64,000 bases of DNA from contig NZ_JACCFG010000004.1 of assembly GCF_013416555.1 (NCBI RefSeq), positions 124,001 to 188,000 of the forward strand. Reading direction: 5' to 3'. The position numbers were made by a program, and so were the translations under genes. This DNA comes from Sphingomonas sp. R-74633 (GTDB lineage Bacteria; Pseudomonadota; Alphaproteobacteria; Sphingomonadales; Sphingomonadaceae). A model generated the notes under the pieces. The model was not told where the DNA came from. It was given only the letters and a program-made list of their open reading frames with translations, and made no database searches. Shown here one piece after another: positions 15,053 to 24,558 of this stretch. Position 1 is the first letter of the stretch. Each line of letters opens with the position of its first letter.

Positions 15053-16529
15053 CTGGTTTCCCGGCCTGGCGCGTGAAGGCCGGATAGGATGGCAACGCGC
15101 GACGCCATGCGCGGAGGCGTGCGCCGAGCGAACGGGTGAGCGCGGGTCTCGCCGCCGCCAGGTTGCGGGTCTCGCGGGGATCATGGTCGATGTCGTAGAG
15201 CTCGGCGCGCCTGCCATCGCCGTCGACGAGCAGCTTCCACGGACCGGAACGGATGGCAAAGCCCGGGCTGTTGTCCACCGGCAGTGTCGGCCGGGGCCAG
15301 GCAGCGTCGGGACCGAAAGCGCCATAGGTCCAGAATAGGTCGGGGCGTTTGGCGATCGGCTTGCCGCGCCAGGCGGGCAGCAGGCTGACTCCGTCGAGCC
15401 CGCGCGGCACCCCCGCTCCGGCAACAGCCGCGAGCGTGGGAAACAGGTCCACGCCCTGCGCGATCGTTGCCGTGTCGCGCCGCCGGGCGGGCACCTGCCC
15501 CGGCCATCGCACGATCAGCGGCTGGCGGATTCCGCCCTCGTACAGGCTGTCCTTGCGCCCCCGATAAATGCCCGCCGATCCGGGCGGCGAGCCGCCATTC
15601 GCATAGAAACGCGCCACCGAGTTCGGGCCGTTGTCGGAAGTGAGCACGATCAACGTGCGGTCGAGTTCGCCCGATGCCCGGAGCGCCGCGACCAGCCGGC
15701 CGATCTGCCGGTCCATCGCAGTCAGCACCGCGAAGAACGCATCCTCATTGGCATCGCGTCCCTTGCCTTTGACCGGGGCGAGCTGGTCGCCGTCCGGAAT
15801 CCACGGCGCATGGACGTCGTCGGGCCAGAGCTGGACGAACCAGGGCCGGTCCCGATGCCGCGCAATGAAATCGATCGTCTTGTCGATATAGCGGGCAGAG
15901 ACTTCGCCGCGGCGCAGATAGTCGACCTTGCCGCGGCCATGCGCGGCGCTCTGCTCGGCCAGTCGCTGCATCTCGCCTTCGACATTGCTCGGCAGAACGC
16001 GCGGCCCCAGCCCTTCGAACTGGGTGTAGCTCTCATCGAAGCCATAGTCGGTGATCAGCGGCGCATCGCCGACATCGCGGCCACCGCCCATATGCCATTT
16101 GCCGAAATGGCCGGTCGCATAGCCGGCGCCGTGCAGCGTTTGCGCGAGCGTGGGCACGCCTGGGCTCAACCAGTCGGCCTGCCCTACCGCGGCATTCTGC
16201 GCGCGTGATCCGACATAGGTGACGAAGCGGCTGCGCGCCGGGAACCGGCCGGTGAAGAATCCCGCCCGGCTGGGCGAGCAGATCGGCGCGGCATCATAGA
16301 ACTGCGTCATCAGCAGGCCTTCGGCAGCGAGCCGATCGATATTGGGCGTCGCGACGCGCCGGTTTCCGGTCACCGAAGGATCGGCGAACCCCATATCGTC
16401 GATCAGGATGAAGAGGATGTTCGGGCGCTGCTGCGTCCCGGCAGGCGACGCTGCGGGTCGATCGCGAGGGGCCGGCGCTCCGGCCGCGACCATGACGCCG
16501 AGGGCCAGCGCCGCAGCGATCTGCTTCAC
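15042..16529 (-). CDS. S1 sulfatase (GTG start)
   Basis: Protein of 495 aa with a short Sec-type leader, metal D44-D45 in I-L-I-D-D, and formylglycine motif C84-S-P-S-R88 in A-P-I-C-S-P-S-R-A-G. G-H-F-G-K-W-H-M-G-G-G-R-D-V-G and T-S-D-N-G-P-N follow. It is a clear paralog of the sulfatase at 31664-33154, sharing the I-D-D-M-G-F-A-D and Y-D-A-A-P-I-C segments, so both probably act on similar sulfate positions. It starts with GTG, whose bases overlap the TGA of the upstream GH51 gene (GTGA). It is the last gene of the leftward operon that begins with the SDR. Confidence 0.9.
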   Translation of the reverse strand: MKQIAAALALGVMVAAGAPAPRDRPAASPAGTQQRPNILFILIDDMGFADPSVTGNRRVATPNIDRLAAEGLLMTQFYDAAPICSPSRAGFFTGRFPARSRFVTYVGSRAQNAAVGQADWLSPGVPTLAQTLHGAGYATGHFGKWHMGGGRDVGDAPLITDYGFDESYTQFEGLGPRVLPSNVEGEMQRLAEQSAAHGRGKVDYLRRGEVSARYIDKTIDFIARHRDRPWFVQLWPDDVHAPWIPDGDQLAPVKGKGRDANEDAFFAVLTAMDRQIGRLVAALRASGELDRTLIVLTSDNGPNSVARFYANGGSPPGSAGIYRGRKDSLYEGGIRQPLIVRWPGQVPARRRDTATIAQGVDLFPTLAAVAGAGVPRGLDGVSLLPAWRGKPIAKRPDLFWTYGAFGPDAAWPRPTLPVDNSPGFAIRSGPWKLLVDGDGRRAELYDIDHDPRETRNLAAARPALTRSLGARLRAWRRALPSYPAFTRQAGKPAAE

Positions 16530-18097
16530 CGCCCGAGCTCCAGCACCACCAGGCTGTGCGGCGGCAGATCCACGGTGAGCGTGCCGTCACGCAGATGCGC
16601 ATCGTTGAACGGCCGTGGCGCGACCACGTCCGGCGTGCCGAAATCATTATGGGCGGTGACGCCCTGCACGGCGGTCAGCACCCGTCCGGAAACCCGTTTC
16701 GCGGAGACGCCGGCCAGGGTGACCGTCGTGCGCACCGCGTGGTTGGGATCGACATTGGTGAGCGCGACATGCACCGCGCCTGCCCGATCGCGCGCCGCGA
16801 CTCCGCTGACCGCTGCCATGTGCCACTCGCCCTTGGCATAATCCGGCGTCCGGATGTCGAGCGGCAGCGCGGTCGCATCCTGGAAGGGCACGTACATCTC
16901 GAAGGCATGGTAGGTCGGCGTGAGCACCATCTCGCCGTCCCGCGTCAGGATCATCGACTGGGCGACGTTGATCATCTGCGCAATCGAAGTCATCCGCACC
17001 CGATCGGCGTGGCGGATGAAGATGTTGAAGTTGAGCGCCGCGAGCAGCGCGTCGCGCAGCGAATTCTGCATGAACAGCGAGCGCGGGCCGTGGCCGGGAA
17101 CGACGTCGGTCAGCACGCCCCATTCGTCGACCGCCAGCCCGATGCGCTTGCCGGGATCATATCTGTCCATGATCGCCGCGTGCTTCGACACCAGCTCTTC
17201 CATGAACAGCGTCCGCGAGAGCGTGCGCGCATAGCTGGTCTCGTCGAATGCGGTGCCCGATCCGAACGCGCCCTTGCGATCGGGGATCGTGTAATAGTGC
17301 AGCGCAAGCGCGTCGAAGCGCTCGCCGGCCGTGCGCATCATGCCTTCGGTCCAGGCATAGTCTTCGGCATCGGCGCCGCTCGCGACGAGCACCGGCCGCT
17401 GGAAGTTGAGGATCGAGACCGGGCCGCCCGGGGTCTTGATGAACTGGCTGTACTGCCGTGTCAGCGCCGCGGCATAGTCCACCGGCATCCGCCCGCCACA
17501 GCCCCATAGCTCGTTGCCGACACCCCAATAGGCGATCTTCCATGGTGCCGGATGGCCGTTGCGCGCGCGTTCCTCGGCCAGCGTGCCGGCCGGCGCGGTC
17601 ATATACTCGACCCACTCCACCGTTTCCTGCGGCGTCGAGGTGCCGACATTGCCGTTGACGTACGCCTCGGCACCGATCGCCTCGACAAAGTCCATGAACT
17701 CATGCGTGCCGAAATGATTGGGCTCGAGGATCCCGCCCCAATGCGAATTGACCCGGGCGGGCCGCTTGTCCTGCGGGCCGATCCCATCGCGCCAGTGATA
17801 GATGTCGGCAAAGCAGCCGCCCGGCCAGCGGACCAGCGGCACATGGAGGCGGCGCAACGCCGCCAGCACATCGTTGCGCATGCCGCGCGTGTTGGGGATC
17901 GGCGAGTCCGCGCCCACCCACAGTCCGCCATAGATGCCGCTGCCGATATGCTCGGCGAACTGGCTGAAGATGTAGCGCGAGATCACCGGCCCCGGCTTCT
18001 CCGCCGAGAGTGTTGCGCTCGCCGCAGGTGCCTGCGCCGCTGCCGGCACGGCCATGGCAAGCATCAGCGCCAGCACCGAAACTGTCGTGCGGATCAT
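16526..18097 (-). CDS. GH51 alpha-L-arabinofuranosidase, exported
   Basis: Protein of 523 aa. The GH51 signatures are clear: the V-R-W-P-G-G-C-F-A strand, acid/base E196 in G-N-E-L-W-G, and nucleophile E325 in V-D-E-W-G-V. The C-terminal beta-sandwich ends L-P-P-H-S-L-V-V-L-E-L. It removes terminal alpha-L-arabinofuranosyl groups from arabinan or arabinogalactan. Unlike most bacterial GH51 enzymes, which are cytoplasmic, this one begins with a signal peptide (residues 1-22, A-A-A-Q), so it should act in the periplasm or outside the cell. The ATG at 18097 follows AAAGGGGGAC. It sits between the TonB receptor (50 bp upstream) and a sulfatase (4-base overlap). Confidence 0.93.
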   Translation of the reverse strand: MIRTTVSVLALMLAMAVPAAAQAPAASATLSAEKPGPVISRYIFSQFAEHIGSGIYGGLWVGADSPIPNTRGMRNDVLAALRRLHVPLVRWPGGCFADIYHWRDGIGPQDKRPARVNSHWGGILEPNHFGTHEFMDFVEAIGAEAYVNGNVGTSTPQETVEWVEYMTAPAGTLAEERARNGHPAPWKIAYWGVGNELWGCGGRMPVDYAAALTRQYSQFIKTPGGPVSILNFQRPVLVASGADAEDYAWTEGMMRTAGERFDALALHYYTIPDRKGAFGSGTAFDETSYARTLSRTLFMEELVSKHAAIMDRYDPGKRIGLAVDEWGVLTDVVPGHGPRSLFMQNSLRDALLAALNFNIFIRHADRVRMTSIAQMINVAQSMILTRDGEMVLTPTYHAFEMYVPFQDATALPLDIRTPDYAKGEWHMAAVSGVAARDRAGAVHVALTNVDPNHAVRTTVTLAGVSAKRVSGRVLTAVQGVTAHNDFGTPDVVAPRPFNDAHLRDGTLTVDLPPHSLVVLELGR

Positions 18098-18147
18098 TCC
18101 CGTCCCCCTTTGTTGGCGGGGAGAGGCCAGGCCCCTCCCCGTCCCGT

Positions 18148-21003
18148 TCAGAGCTTCACGCGCACGCCGACGGTGTAGGTCGTCTCGATCGCGAAGGTCT
18201 GCGAGTTGGCGAACGGCACGCCCCAATAGGTCTGGTTCTTCTGCCGCGTGATGTTGGTCCCGCCGACATCGATGCGGACATTGTCGTTGAGATCATAGCC
18301 CAGGCTGAAGTCGAGCCGGCCGTTGGGGCGCATCCAGCGGAACATCACCGGGACATAGGCGACATTGGCCCGCGCCGGATCGATCGGGCGCAGCGCCAGG
18401 CTGCCGGTCTGATCCTCCTGCCAGGCTTCCGAGCGATAGGTATAGACCACGCGCCCGCTCAGCCCGTATTTCTCGTAGAGCATCCCGGCCGTGTAATTAT
18501 ATTTGGAGACGCCCTGCAGCGGGTTGCCGACGAGCACGTCGTTGCCCTGGATCTCGGTATCGGCATAAGTGAAAGCGCCGAATGCGCCGAGGCCGGACAA
18601 GGCCCCCGGCAGGAAATCGAAGAAGACCTGGCCGCTGACTTCGACGCCCTTCAACGCAGCCTCGCCGACGTTGCGGGGACGCGTGACGCTGTAGGTGACG
18701 CCGCCGATCACTTCGCTCGACGGCGAGTTAATCACGCGGTTGCGCAGCTTGCGGTAATAGCCGGTCACCGCGATGTAGCCGTTCTTGATGTAATATTCGG
18801 CGCTGACGTCGAAGCTGTCCGACTTTTGCGGCTGGAGATCGGGATTGCCCGCGCTGCCGGTGTTGACCAGGAAAGGGTTGGGCGAGATCGTCAGCTGCAG
18901 CGACGGGTTGAGCAGCGTGAAATCCGGCCGCCGCACCGTCTTGGCATAGGTCGCGCGCAGCTGGATGCCGCCGCCCAGCGCAAGCCGGGCGCTCGCATTG
19001 GGCAGGATGTCGATATCGGTCTCGCTGTTCGCCACCGGCACATAGCTGGTCACACCGCCGGTGGTCACCGCGCGGAAGGTGGTGACGTCGCGGTCGGTCC
19101 GCGCGACGCGCAGGCCGAGCACGCCGTCGAGCTTCACGTCCCCACCGAACGGGATCGAGTAATTGGCCTGCGCATAGCTCGCGAGCACCTTCTCGCTCGC
19201 GTCGAACTGGCGAGTGGGATCATAGGCCGGCTTGCCGAGCGGTAGCTTGAAGATGCCGCGCAGGATATCGCGCCCACGCTCGCTGCGCAGGAAGTCGGCG
19301 CTCGGCACCAGGAAGCTCTCGCCGCCATTGATCGCCGGCGCCGCGGGGCCGAATTCGAGGAAATCCGCGGGCAGCGGCAGGTCGATCACACGCTTCGCCG
19401 TCGCCTCGCTCGCGGTGCCGAGATTGCCGAAGCCCGCCGGGAGCGCGGTGACGGCGCGATACTGCTGATAGCGCGCCGAACGGTCGGCATAGCGGATGCC
19501 GAACTCAAGCTTCTTCAGGATCGAGTCGAGCTCGTACGAACCCTTGGCCGACGCTGCGAACAGGCTGCCGTCGCTCTTCTGGTAATTCTGCGAGATGCTG
19601 TTGCGCAGGTAGAGCGTGTCACGCCGCGAGAGGTAATCGCCCGGAATGGTCAGCCGCGGCTCGCCGTCGACATCGGTGTCGATATAGACGGTGGGCAGCC
19701 GCTGGCCGACATCGGCAGTGACGGACTCGTCGTAATTATTCGAGGTCTGATAGGCGACATCGATGCTCGCCCGGGCGCGCTCGACTTCATAGTTGAGCCC
19801 GCCGGCGACCATCTTGTTGCGCGTGTTGAAATTGTCGGCGTGGGTCGTCTGGTTGATCACCGCATTCGAGATCGTCGCCTTGCGCACGAAGCACAGGTTC
19901 TGGACGGTGTAAGGCAGCGGATCGGTCGCGTTGACCGGCTTTGCGATGATGTAGGGCTGGCCGTCGGTGCCGGTCACCACCGGTGCATTCTGGCCTGCGG
20001 CATTGAAGCGCGCGGTGTAGCAATCGTCGGGCGACGCCACGATGTCGCTGATCTTGCTGTTCGTCGTATAGGGCTGAAGGTTGCCGCCCCCCGAATAGCT
20101 GATCTTGTTGACGGTCGAGGCGTAGAGCCCGTCCATGTAGAACTGCACCGCCGGCGAGACCTGCCACTGGTAGGACGCGTTCACCTGGCTGTGCCAGATC
20201 AGGCCCGACTGGCTGATGTTCTGGAAAATGCTCGGCAGGATGTAGTTGGTCGCGGCGCCCGTGTTGAGCGGTGCCGTCGCCGTGGTGCGCGGATCGGCCA
20301 TCGTCGATTCGGGCTGGTAGCTGTAGGTCTTGCTCCAGGTGCCGTTCACCAGCAGCCCCATCTCGCCGATGCCGGTGTTCCAGCGGTCGGTGACCAGCGC
20401 GCCGAACTGCGGATTGATCTCATTGACCCGCGCGCCATAATTGCCGCGCGCGTTGATGACGACCGTGGGCTTGCGGAAATTGAAAGGCCGGTTGAGCTGC
20501 AGGTCGATATTGCCGGCCAGCCCGCCCTCGATCAGGTCCGCGGTCTGCGACTTGACCACGTCGACCCGCGCGAGCGCTTCGGCGGGCAGGTCCTGCAGGT
20601 TGAAATTGCGCCCGGTGGCAGTGAACACCTCGCGCCCGTTCACGGTGGTCAGCGTGTCCGGCAGGCCGCGGATGCGCACGCTGCCCAGTTCGTTGCCGCG
20701 ATCATATTGCACCTGCACGCCCGGCACGCGCTGGAGCGCGGCGGCGGTCGTTGGGTCGGGGAACTTGCCGATATCCTGCGCGACGATCGAATCGACGACC
20801 TGGATGGCGTCCTTCTTGATCGCCGCGGCCTTCTCCAGCGATCCGCGGATGCCGGTGACGGTGATCTGTCCGTCTTCCGCCGGCGCCGGCGCTTCCGCCT
20901 GCGCCGCGGTGTCGGCCGGGGCGGTCTGCTCCTGGGCCGCCGCGGCCTGAATGGATGCGATCAATGCGATCGCGGAAATGCCGAGTCTTGCCTCCAGTTT
21001 CAC
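18148..21003 (-). CDS. TonB-dependent receptor (no STN domain)
   Basis: Outer-membrane receptor of 951 aa. Signal peptide about 1-23 (A-A-A-Q), then an acidic/Ala-rich linker. The TonB-box region G-Q-I-T-V-T-G-I-R-G-S-L leads into the plug (about 55-180), followed by a barrel closing with V-G-V-R-V-K-L. Plug and barrel are closely similar to the transducer at 2067-5150 but the STN domain is missing, so this one transports without signalling. It starts with GTG behind AGGGGAGAGAGAC. It lies between a sulfatase and GH51 in the leftward operon, which suggests it imports the oligosaccharides those enzymes finish trimming. Confidence 0.92.
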   Translation of the reverse strand: MKLEARLGISAIALIASIQAAAAQEQTAPADTAAQAEAPAPAEDGQITVTGIRGSLEKAAAIKKDAIQVVDSIVAQDIGKFPDPTTAAALQRVPGVQVQYDRGNELGSVRIRGLPDTLTTVNGREVFTATGRNFNLQDLPAEALARVDVVKSQTADLIEGGLAGNIDLQLNRPFNFRKPTVVINARGNYGARVNEINPQFGALVTDRWNTGIGEMGLLVNGTWSKTYSYQPESTMADPRTTATAPLNTGAATNYILPSIFQNISQSGLIWHSQVNASYQWQVSPAVQFYMDGLYASTVNKISYSGGGNLQPYTTNSKISDIVASPDDCYTARFNAAGQNAPVVTGTDGQPYIIAKPVNATDPLPYTVQNLCFVRKATISNAVINQTTHADNFNTRNKMVAGGLNYEVERARASIDVAYQTSNNYDESVTADVGQRLPTVYIDTDVDGEPRLTIPGDYLSRRDTLYLRNSISQNYQKSDGSLFAASAKGSYELDSILKKLEFGIRYADRSARYQQYRAVTALPAGFGNLGTASEATAKRVIDLPLPADFLEFGPAAPAINGGESFLVPSADFLRSERGRDILRGIFKLPLGKPAYDPTRQFDASEKVLASYAQANYSIPFGGDVKLDGVLGLRVARTDRDVTTFRAVTTGGVTSYVPVANSETDIDILPNASARLALGGGIQLRATYAKTVRRPDFTLLNPSLQLTISPNPFLVNTGSAGNPDLQPQKSDSFDVSAEYYIKNGYIAVTGYYRKLRNRVINSPSSEVIGGVTYSVTRPRNVGEAALKGVEVSGQVFFDFLPGALSGLGAFGAFTYADTEIQGNDVLVGNPLQGVSKYNYTAGMLYEKYGLSGRVVYTYRSEAWQEDQTGSLALRPIDPARANVAYVPVMFRWMRPNGRLDFSLGYDLNDNVRIDVGGTNITRQKNQTYWGVPFANSQTFAIETTYTVGVRVKL

Positions 21004-21083
21004 GTCTCTCTCCCCTAATCTCGGCGCGTCCTTGGTGGCGCGCCTTTTTCTTCACGAAAGAAATGCCGGATCGCGGCCGCACC

Positions 21084-22823
21084 TCAGTCGGTGCGGTCCA
21101 TCCATTCGGGATGCTGCGGAACCTCGCCGCCGCCCCAGTTCCGGCGCGGCCCCTTCTTCAGATAGACGTCGTATTCGTCCTTCCACGGATCGACGTAGCT
21201 CGCCCTGGCCCAGGCATCCCAGGCCGCGGCCATCGCCGCCACGCGGGCGGGCTGGGCCTTTGCCAGGTCCTTGAGCTCGGTGCGGTCGGCATCGATGTCG
21301 AACAGCTGCCAGGGCTTCTCGAACCGCGCGACGAGCTTCCATTTGCCGTCGCGCACAGCGCGATTGCCCTCATGCTCCCAGAAGATCGGCTTGCCCCGCG
21401 ACACCGCGTTGCCCGCGAACGCCGGCGCCAGGCTGACGCCCTGCATCGGCACGATCGCCTTGCCGTTGAAGCTCTGCGGATACTGCCCGCCCGTCGCTTC
21501 CAGTACGGTCGGCATGATGTCGACCAGATGCGCCGGCGTGCGGTTCCAGCTGCCGCGCAGCTGCGGCGCGATGCCTTTCGGCCAATGCGCGATCAGCGGC
21601 GTCGAGATGCCGCCTTCCTCGGTATAATGTTTGAAATACTGGAAGGGCGTGTTCTGCAGCGTCGCCCATTCCATGCCCGCGAACACGGTCGATGTCGGCG
21701 TGCCCGGCGCCCCCGGACCCTGGGTGCGTCCATCCGGTCCGCTCTCGGCATTGCCGCCATTGTCCGACAGGAAGAGGATCAGCGTATTGTCGAGCTCGCC
21801 GGCGTCGCGCAGTCGCCGCACCATCGTGCCAACCGCCTGGTCCATCCGCGTGATGATCGCGGCATAGATCGCCATGATCGTGTCGAACCGCTCGCGCGCC
21901 TCGGCGGGCAGCTTCTCCCAGTCATAGGTGTTGGCGAGCCGCTCGGGCAGCCTCGTGTCGGGCGTGACGACGCCCAGCTTCTTCTGGCGCTCAAGCCGCT
22001 GCTTCCGGATCGCGTCCCACCCGGCCATGTACTTGCCCTTGAAGCGGGCGATGTCCTCGGGCGGCGCCATCAGCGGGAAGTGTGCGCTGACAAAGGGCAG
22101 ATAGAGGAAGAAGGGTTTCCCATGCGCCTTGGCCTCGGCCATGAACTTGCTGTCCCAGTCGACGAACAGATCGGGCGAATACCATTCGCCTTCGCCCACC
22201 TCCGGCGCAGCGGCCTCATATTTGGTGCCGTCGATGAACAGGTTCGGACGCTTGCCCTGGCCATTGACCTGGTCGGGATAATAGATCCCGCCCTCAGGCG
22301 AGGCGATCGAGCGGTCGAATCCCCGCTGCCACGGTCCGACGCCGCGCGACATGCCGAGATGCCATTTGCCCGCCATGCCGGTGAAATAGCCGGCGCTGTT
22401 CAGCACCTCGGCCATCGTCACCACCCGGTCTTCGAGCTTGCCGTGGATGCCCTGCGATTCCGGCACCGCGATCGCCTCGAGATGCCCCATCCCCGCCTGA
22501 TGCGGATAGGTGCCGGTCAGCAGTGCGGCGCGCGAGCAGCTGCACCGCGCGGTATTGTAGAACTGGCTGAACTTCAGTCCGCCGGCGGCAAGCTTGTCGA
22601 GGTTCGGCGTCGGTATCTCGCTGCCGTACGGGCCGATGTCGGAGAAGCCCATATCGTCAACGAGGATGACGACGACATTGGGTCGCGCGGGCGCGCCGGC
22701 CGCGGCAACCGGGGCACCGGCAGCAAGCGCCATCACCCCCGCCGCCATCGCGCCGCCCAGCAGCCTACGCCGGCTCATCCGCCCGAACGCCGTGGTTTCG
22801 CGACCCTTGTACGCAGACGACAT
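21084..22823 (-). CDS. S1 sulfatase with atypical C-S-C-S-R active-site motif
   Basis: Protein of 579 aa. The N-terminus holds a twin-arginine-type signal (S-R-R-R-L-L-G-G at 17-24, then a hydrophobic stretch). Metal D56-D57 lie in V-I-L-V-D-D. The formylglycine position reads C94-S-C-S-R98 (codons TGC AGC TGC TCG CGC): the usual Pro or Ala two residues after the Cys is a second Cys. The rest is intact, with G-K-W-H-L-G-M-S-R-G-V-G-P-W and L-S-D-N-G-G-N, and matches the paralog at 11779-13527, which has C-S-P-S-R. ATG at 22823 follows AGAAGGA. Its stop is 80 bp before the TonB receptor. Maturation may be impaired or may use an enzyme tolerating Cys here. Confidence 0.88.
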   Translation of the reverse strand: MSSAYKGRETTAFGRMSRRRLLGGAMAAGVMALAAGAPVAAAGAPARPNVVVILVDDMGFSDIGPYGSEIPTPNLDKLAAGGLKFSQFYNTARCSCSRAALLTGTYPHQAGMGHLEAIAVPESQGIHGKLEDRVVTMAEVLNSAGYFTGMAGKWHLGMSRGVGPWQRGFDRSIASPEGGIYYPDQVNGQGKRPNLFIDGTKYEAAAPEVGEGEWYSPDLFVDWDSKFMAEAKAHGKPFFLYLPFVSAHFPLMAPPEDIARFKGKYMAGWDAIRKQRLERQKKLGVVTPDTRLPERLANTYDWEKLPAEARERFDTIMAIYAAIITRMDQAVGTMVRRLRDAGELDNTLILFLSDNGGNAESGPDGRTQGPGAPGTPTSTVFAGMEWATLQNTPFQYFKHYTEEGGISTPLIAHWPKGIAPQLRGSWNRTPAHLVDIMPTVLEATGGQYPQSFNGKAIVPMQGVSLAPAFAGNAVSRGKPIFWEHEGNRAVRDGKWKLVARFEKPWQLFDIDADRTELKDLAKAQPARVAAMAAAWDAWARASYVDPWKDEYDVYLKKGPRRNWGGGEVPQHPEWMDRTD

Positions 22824-22854
22824 CTTACATCCTTCTCGTCAGAAACTTTTCGGC

Positions 22855-23751
22855 TCAGGCAATGCGCGCGGCGGCCCGCTCCGGCGCGAACGCGGGCTCC
22901 GCCAGTCCCGGAACCGCCACTGTCGCGGCGAACAGATTCCCGGCCTCGGGCTGCGCGCGCAGCGCCGCTTCCTCCAGTTTTTGCCGGGCAGTGGTGATGT
23001 ACAGGGTGCGCAGATCGCTTCCGCCGAGCGCGCATGAGGTCGGCTGGCTCGCCGGCAGTTCGATCTGGTCGGAGATGCGGCCATCGGGCGCGACCCGCAC
23101 CACCAGCCCGGCGCCGACGCGGGTGCTCCAGACATGGCCCTCGGCATCGATCGCGCAGCCATCCGGCCGCCCGGGCAGCGCGCCCTCCTCGATCAGGACA
23201 CGCATTGCGCCGAGGACGCCATGCTCGGGATCATAGGCATAGGCATGCACCGAACCCTGGGCAGTGTCGGCGAAGTACATCGTCCGCCCGTCCGGGCTCC
23301 AGCCCAGGCTGTTCGGTATGGTGATGTCGGCAAGAGCCGCCTCCACCTGCCCGCTGGCCGAGACGCGGTACAGCGATCCGGTCGTCGCCATCGCATAGTC
23401 GCGCATGCTGCCGACCCAGACTCGGCCCTGCCGGTCGCAGCGCATTTCATTCAGCCGGTTGCCGAGCGCTTCGGGTTCGACTTCGCACCATTTCGTCAGC
23501 GCGCCCGATCGTGGATCGAAGCTCGCCAGATCCCGCCGCAACGCGAGCATCACGCCGTCCGCCATCGGCACGATGCCGCCGCACAGCTCGGGCAAGGGCC
23601 AGCTGTGATACGCGCCGCTTGCCGGATCGAAGCGGTGCAGCAGCGGTCCGCGAATATCGACCCAATAGAGCGCCTGTTCGCGCACGCTCCAGGTGGCGCA
23701 CTCGCCCAGCGTGTCGCTGCTGGCGACGGCTGTGGCGACCCGCCCGGTCAT
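22855..23751 (-). CDS. SMP-30/gluconolactonase-family sugar lactonase
   Basis: Six-bladed propeller of 298 aa without signal peptide, hence cytoplasmic. The metal-binding triad of the family can be placed at E17 (L-G-E), N147 (I-P-N-S-L-G-W) and D197 (R-P-D-G-C), with N101 (N-R-L-N-E) as the substrate-side Asn. It should hydrolyse an aldono-lactone to the aldonic acid. The gene overlaps the SDR stop as ATGA and precedes a sulfatase by 31 bp. With the SDR and the enolase-type dehydratase it fits the first three steps of a non-phosphorylative pathway for L-arabinose, L-fucose or L-rhamnose type sugars. Confidence 0.85.
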   Translation of the reverse strand: MTGRVATAVASSDTLGECATWSVREQALYWVDIRGPLLHRFDPASGAYHSWPLPELCGGIVPMADGVMLALRRDLASFDPRSGALTKWCEVEPEALGNRLNEMRCDRQGRVWVGSMRDYAMATTGSLYRVSASGQVEAALADITIPNSLGWSPDGRTMYFADTAQGSVHAYAYDPEHGVLGAMRVLIEEGALPGRPDGCAIDAEGHVWSTRVGAGLVVRVAPDGRISDQIELPASQPTSCALGGSDLRTLYITTARQKLEEAALRAQPEAGNLFAATVAVPGLAEPAFAPERAAARIA

Positions 23752-24536
23752 AGTTGCGCGCCCCCGGCAACGGGGAAGTCGATGCCGGTGATGAAGCCGC
23801 CTGCGGGCGAGCAGAGCAGCAGCGCCGCGCCCGCCACATCCTCGGGCGTCCCCGCGCGCGCCATCGGATTGGCCGCGCCGACGATAGCCTGCCACGCCGC
23901 CGCATCCTCGCGCCGGTGGCGATTGCGGTCGGTGGCGATCAGCCCGGGCGAGAGCGTGTTGAGCGTGACCCCGGACGGCGCATGCACCTGCGCGAGATTG
24001 ACGATGAGATTGTGCTGCGCCGCCTTGAGCGCGGCATAGACGGCTAGTTCCGGGTCGGGCCGCACCGCGTTGACGCTGCCGATCGAGAGCACCCGCCCCC
24101 AGCCCGCTGCCGCCATGCCGGGCAGCGCGGCCTGGAGCAGCGCGATGCTCGCTGCAAAATTGACCGCGACGTGCTGGTCGATCAGCGCGGGCGTGATCTC
24201 GTCGAACGCCAGCCGCGTCTGCACCGAGGCGCAGAGTACCAGTATGTCGATCGCGCCCAGCGACGCGCGCGCCTGATCGAAGCAATCGCGGGCAGCGTCC
24301 GGCGTCTCGAAATCGGCCGGGATCGCCAACGCGGTCCGCCCGCGCGCCTGAATGGCGGACAGGGTTTCGTCCGCGGCGCCTTCGCGCGCGACTGCCGAAT
24401 CGGATTTCGGATCGAACTGAATCGCGACATTGGCGCCGGCCTGCGCCAGGGCGAGCGCGATGGCGCGGCCGATGCCGATGCTCCCCCCGGTGACAAGCGC
24501 TTGCCTGCCACCAAGGTCGAAGCCATCAAGATACAT
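23748..24536 (-). CDS. SDR-family sugar dehydrogenase
   Basis: Classical short-chain dehydrogenase of about 262 aa. The cofactor motif is T-G-G-S-I-G-I-G (16-23); the usual N-A-G is replaced by C-A-S (102-104). The catalytic set is S154 (S-I-G-S-V-N), Y167 and K171 (Y-A-A-L-K). The C-terminus G-F-I-T-G-I-D-F-P-V-A-G-G is typical. The neighbouring lactonase suggests oxidation of an aldose to its lactone; the sugar is not determined. The family-like start is ATG 24536. ATG 24560 is also open, but then the palindrome ATTTGATCAAAT at 24559-24570 would cover the start codon. Neither has a good ribosome site. It is the first gene of the leftward operon down to 15042. Confidence 0.82.
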   Translation of the reverse strand: MYLDGFDLGGRQALVTGGSIGIGRAIALALAQAGANVAIQFDPKSDSAVAREGAADETLSAIQARGRTALAIPADFETPDAARDCFDQARASLGAIDILVLCASVQTRLAFDEITPALIDQHVAVNFAASIALLQAALPGMAAAGWGRVLSIGSVNAVRPDPELAVYAALKAAQHNLIVNLAQVHAPSGVTLNTLSPGLIATDRNRHRREDAAAWQAIVGAANPMARAGTPEDVAGAALLLCSPAGGFITGIDFPVAGGAQL

Positions 24537-24558
24537 CGGAGCGGCCAATTCGCACCTC

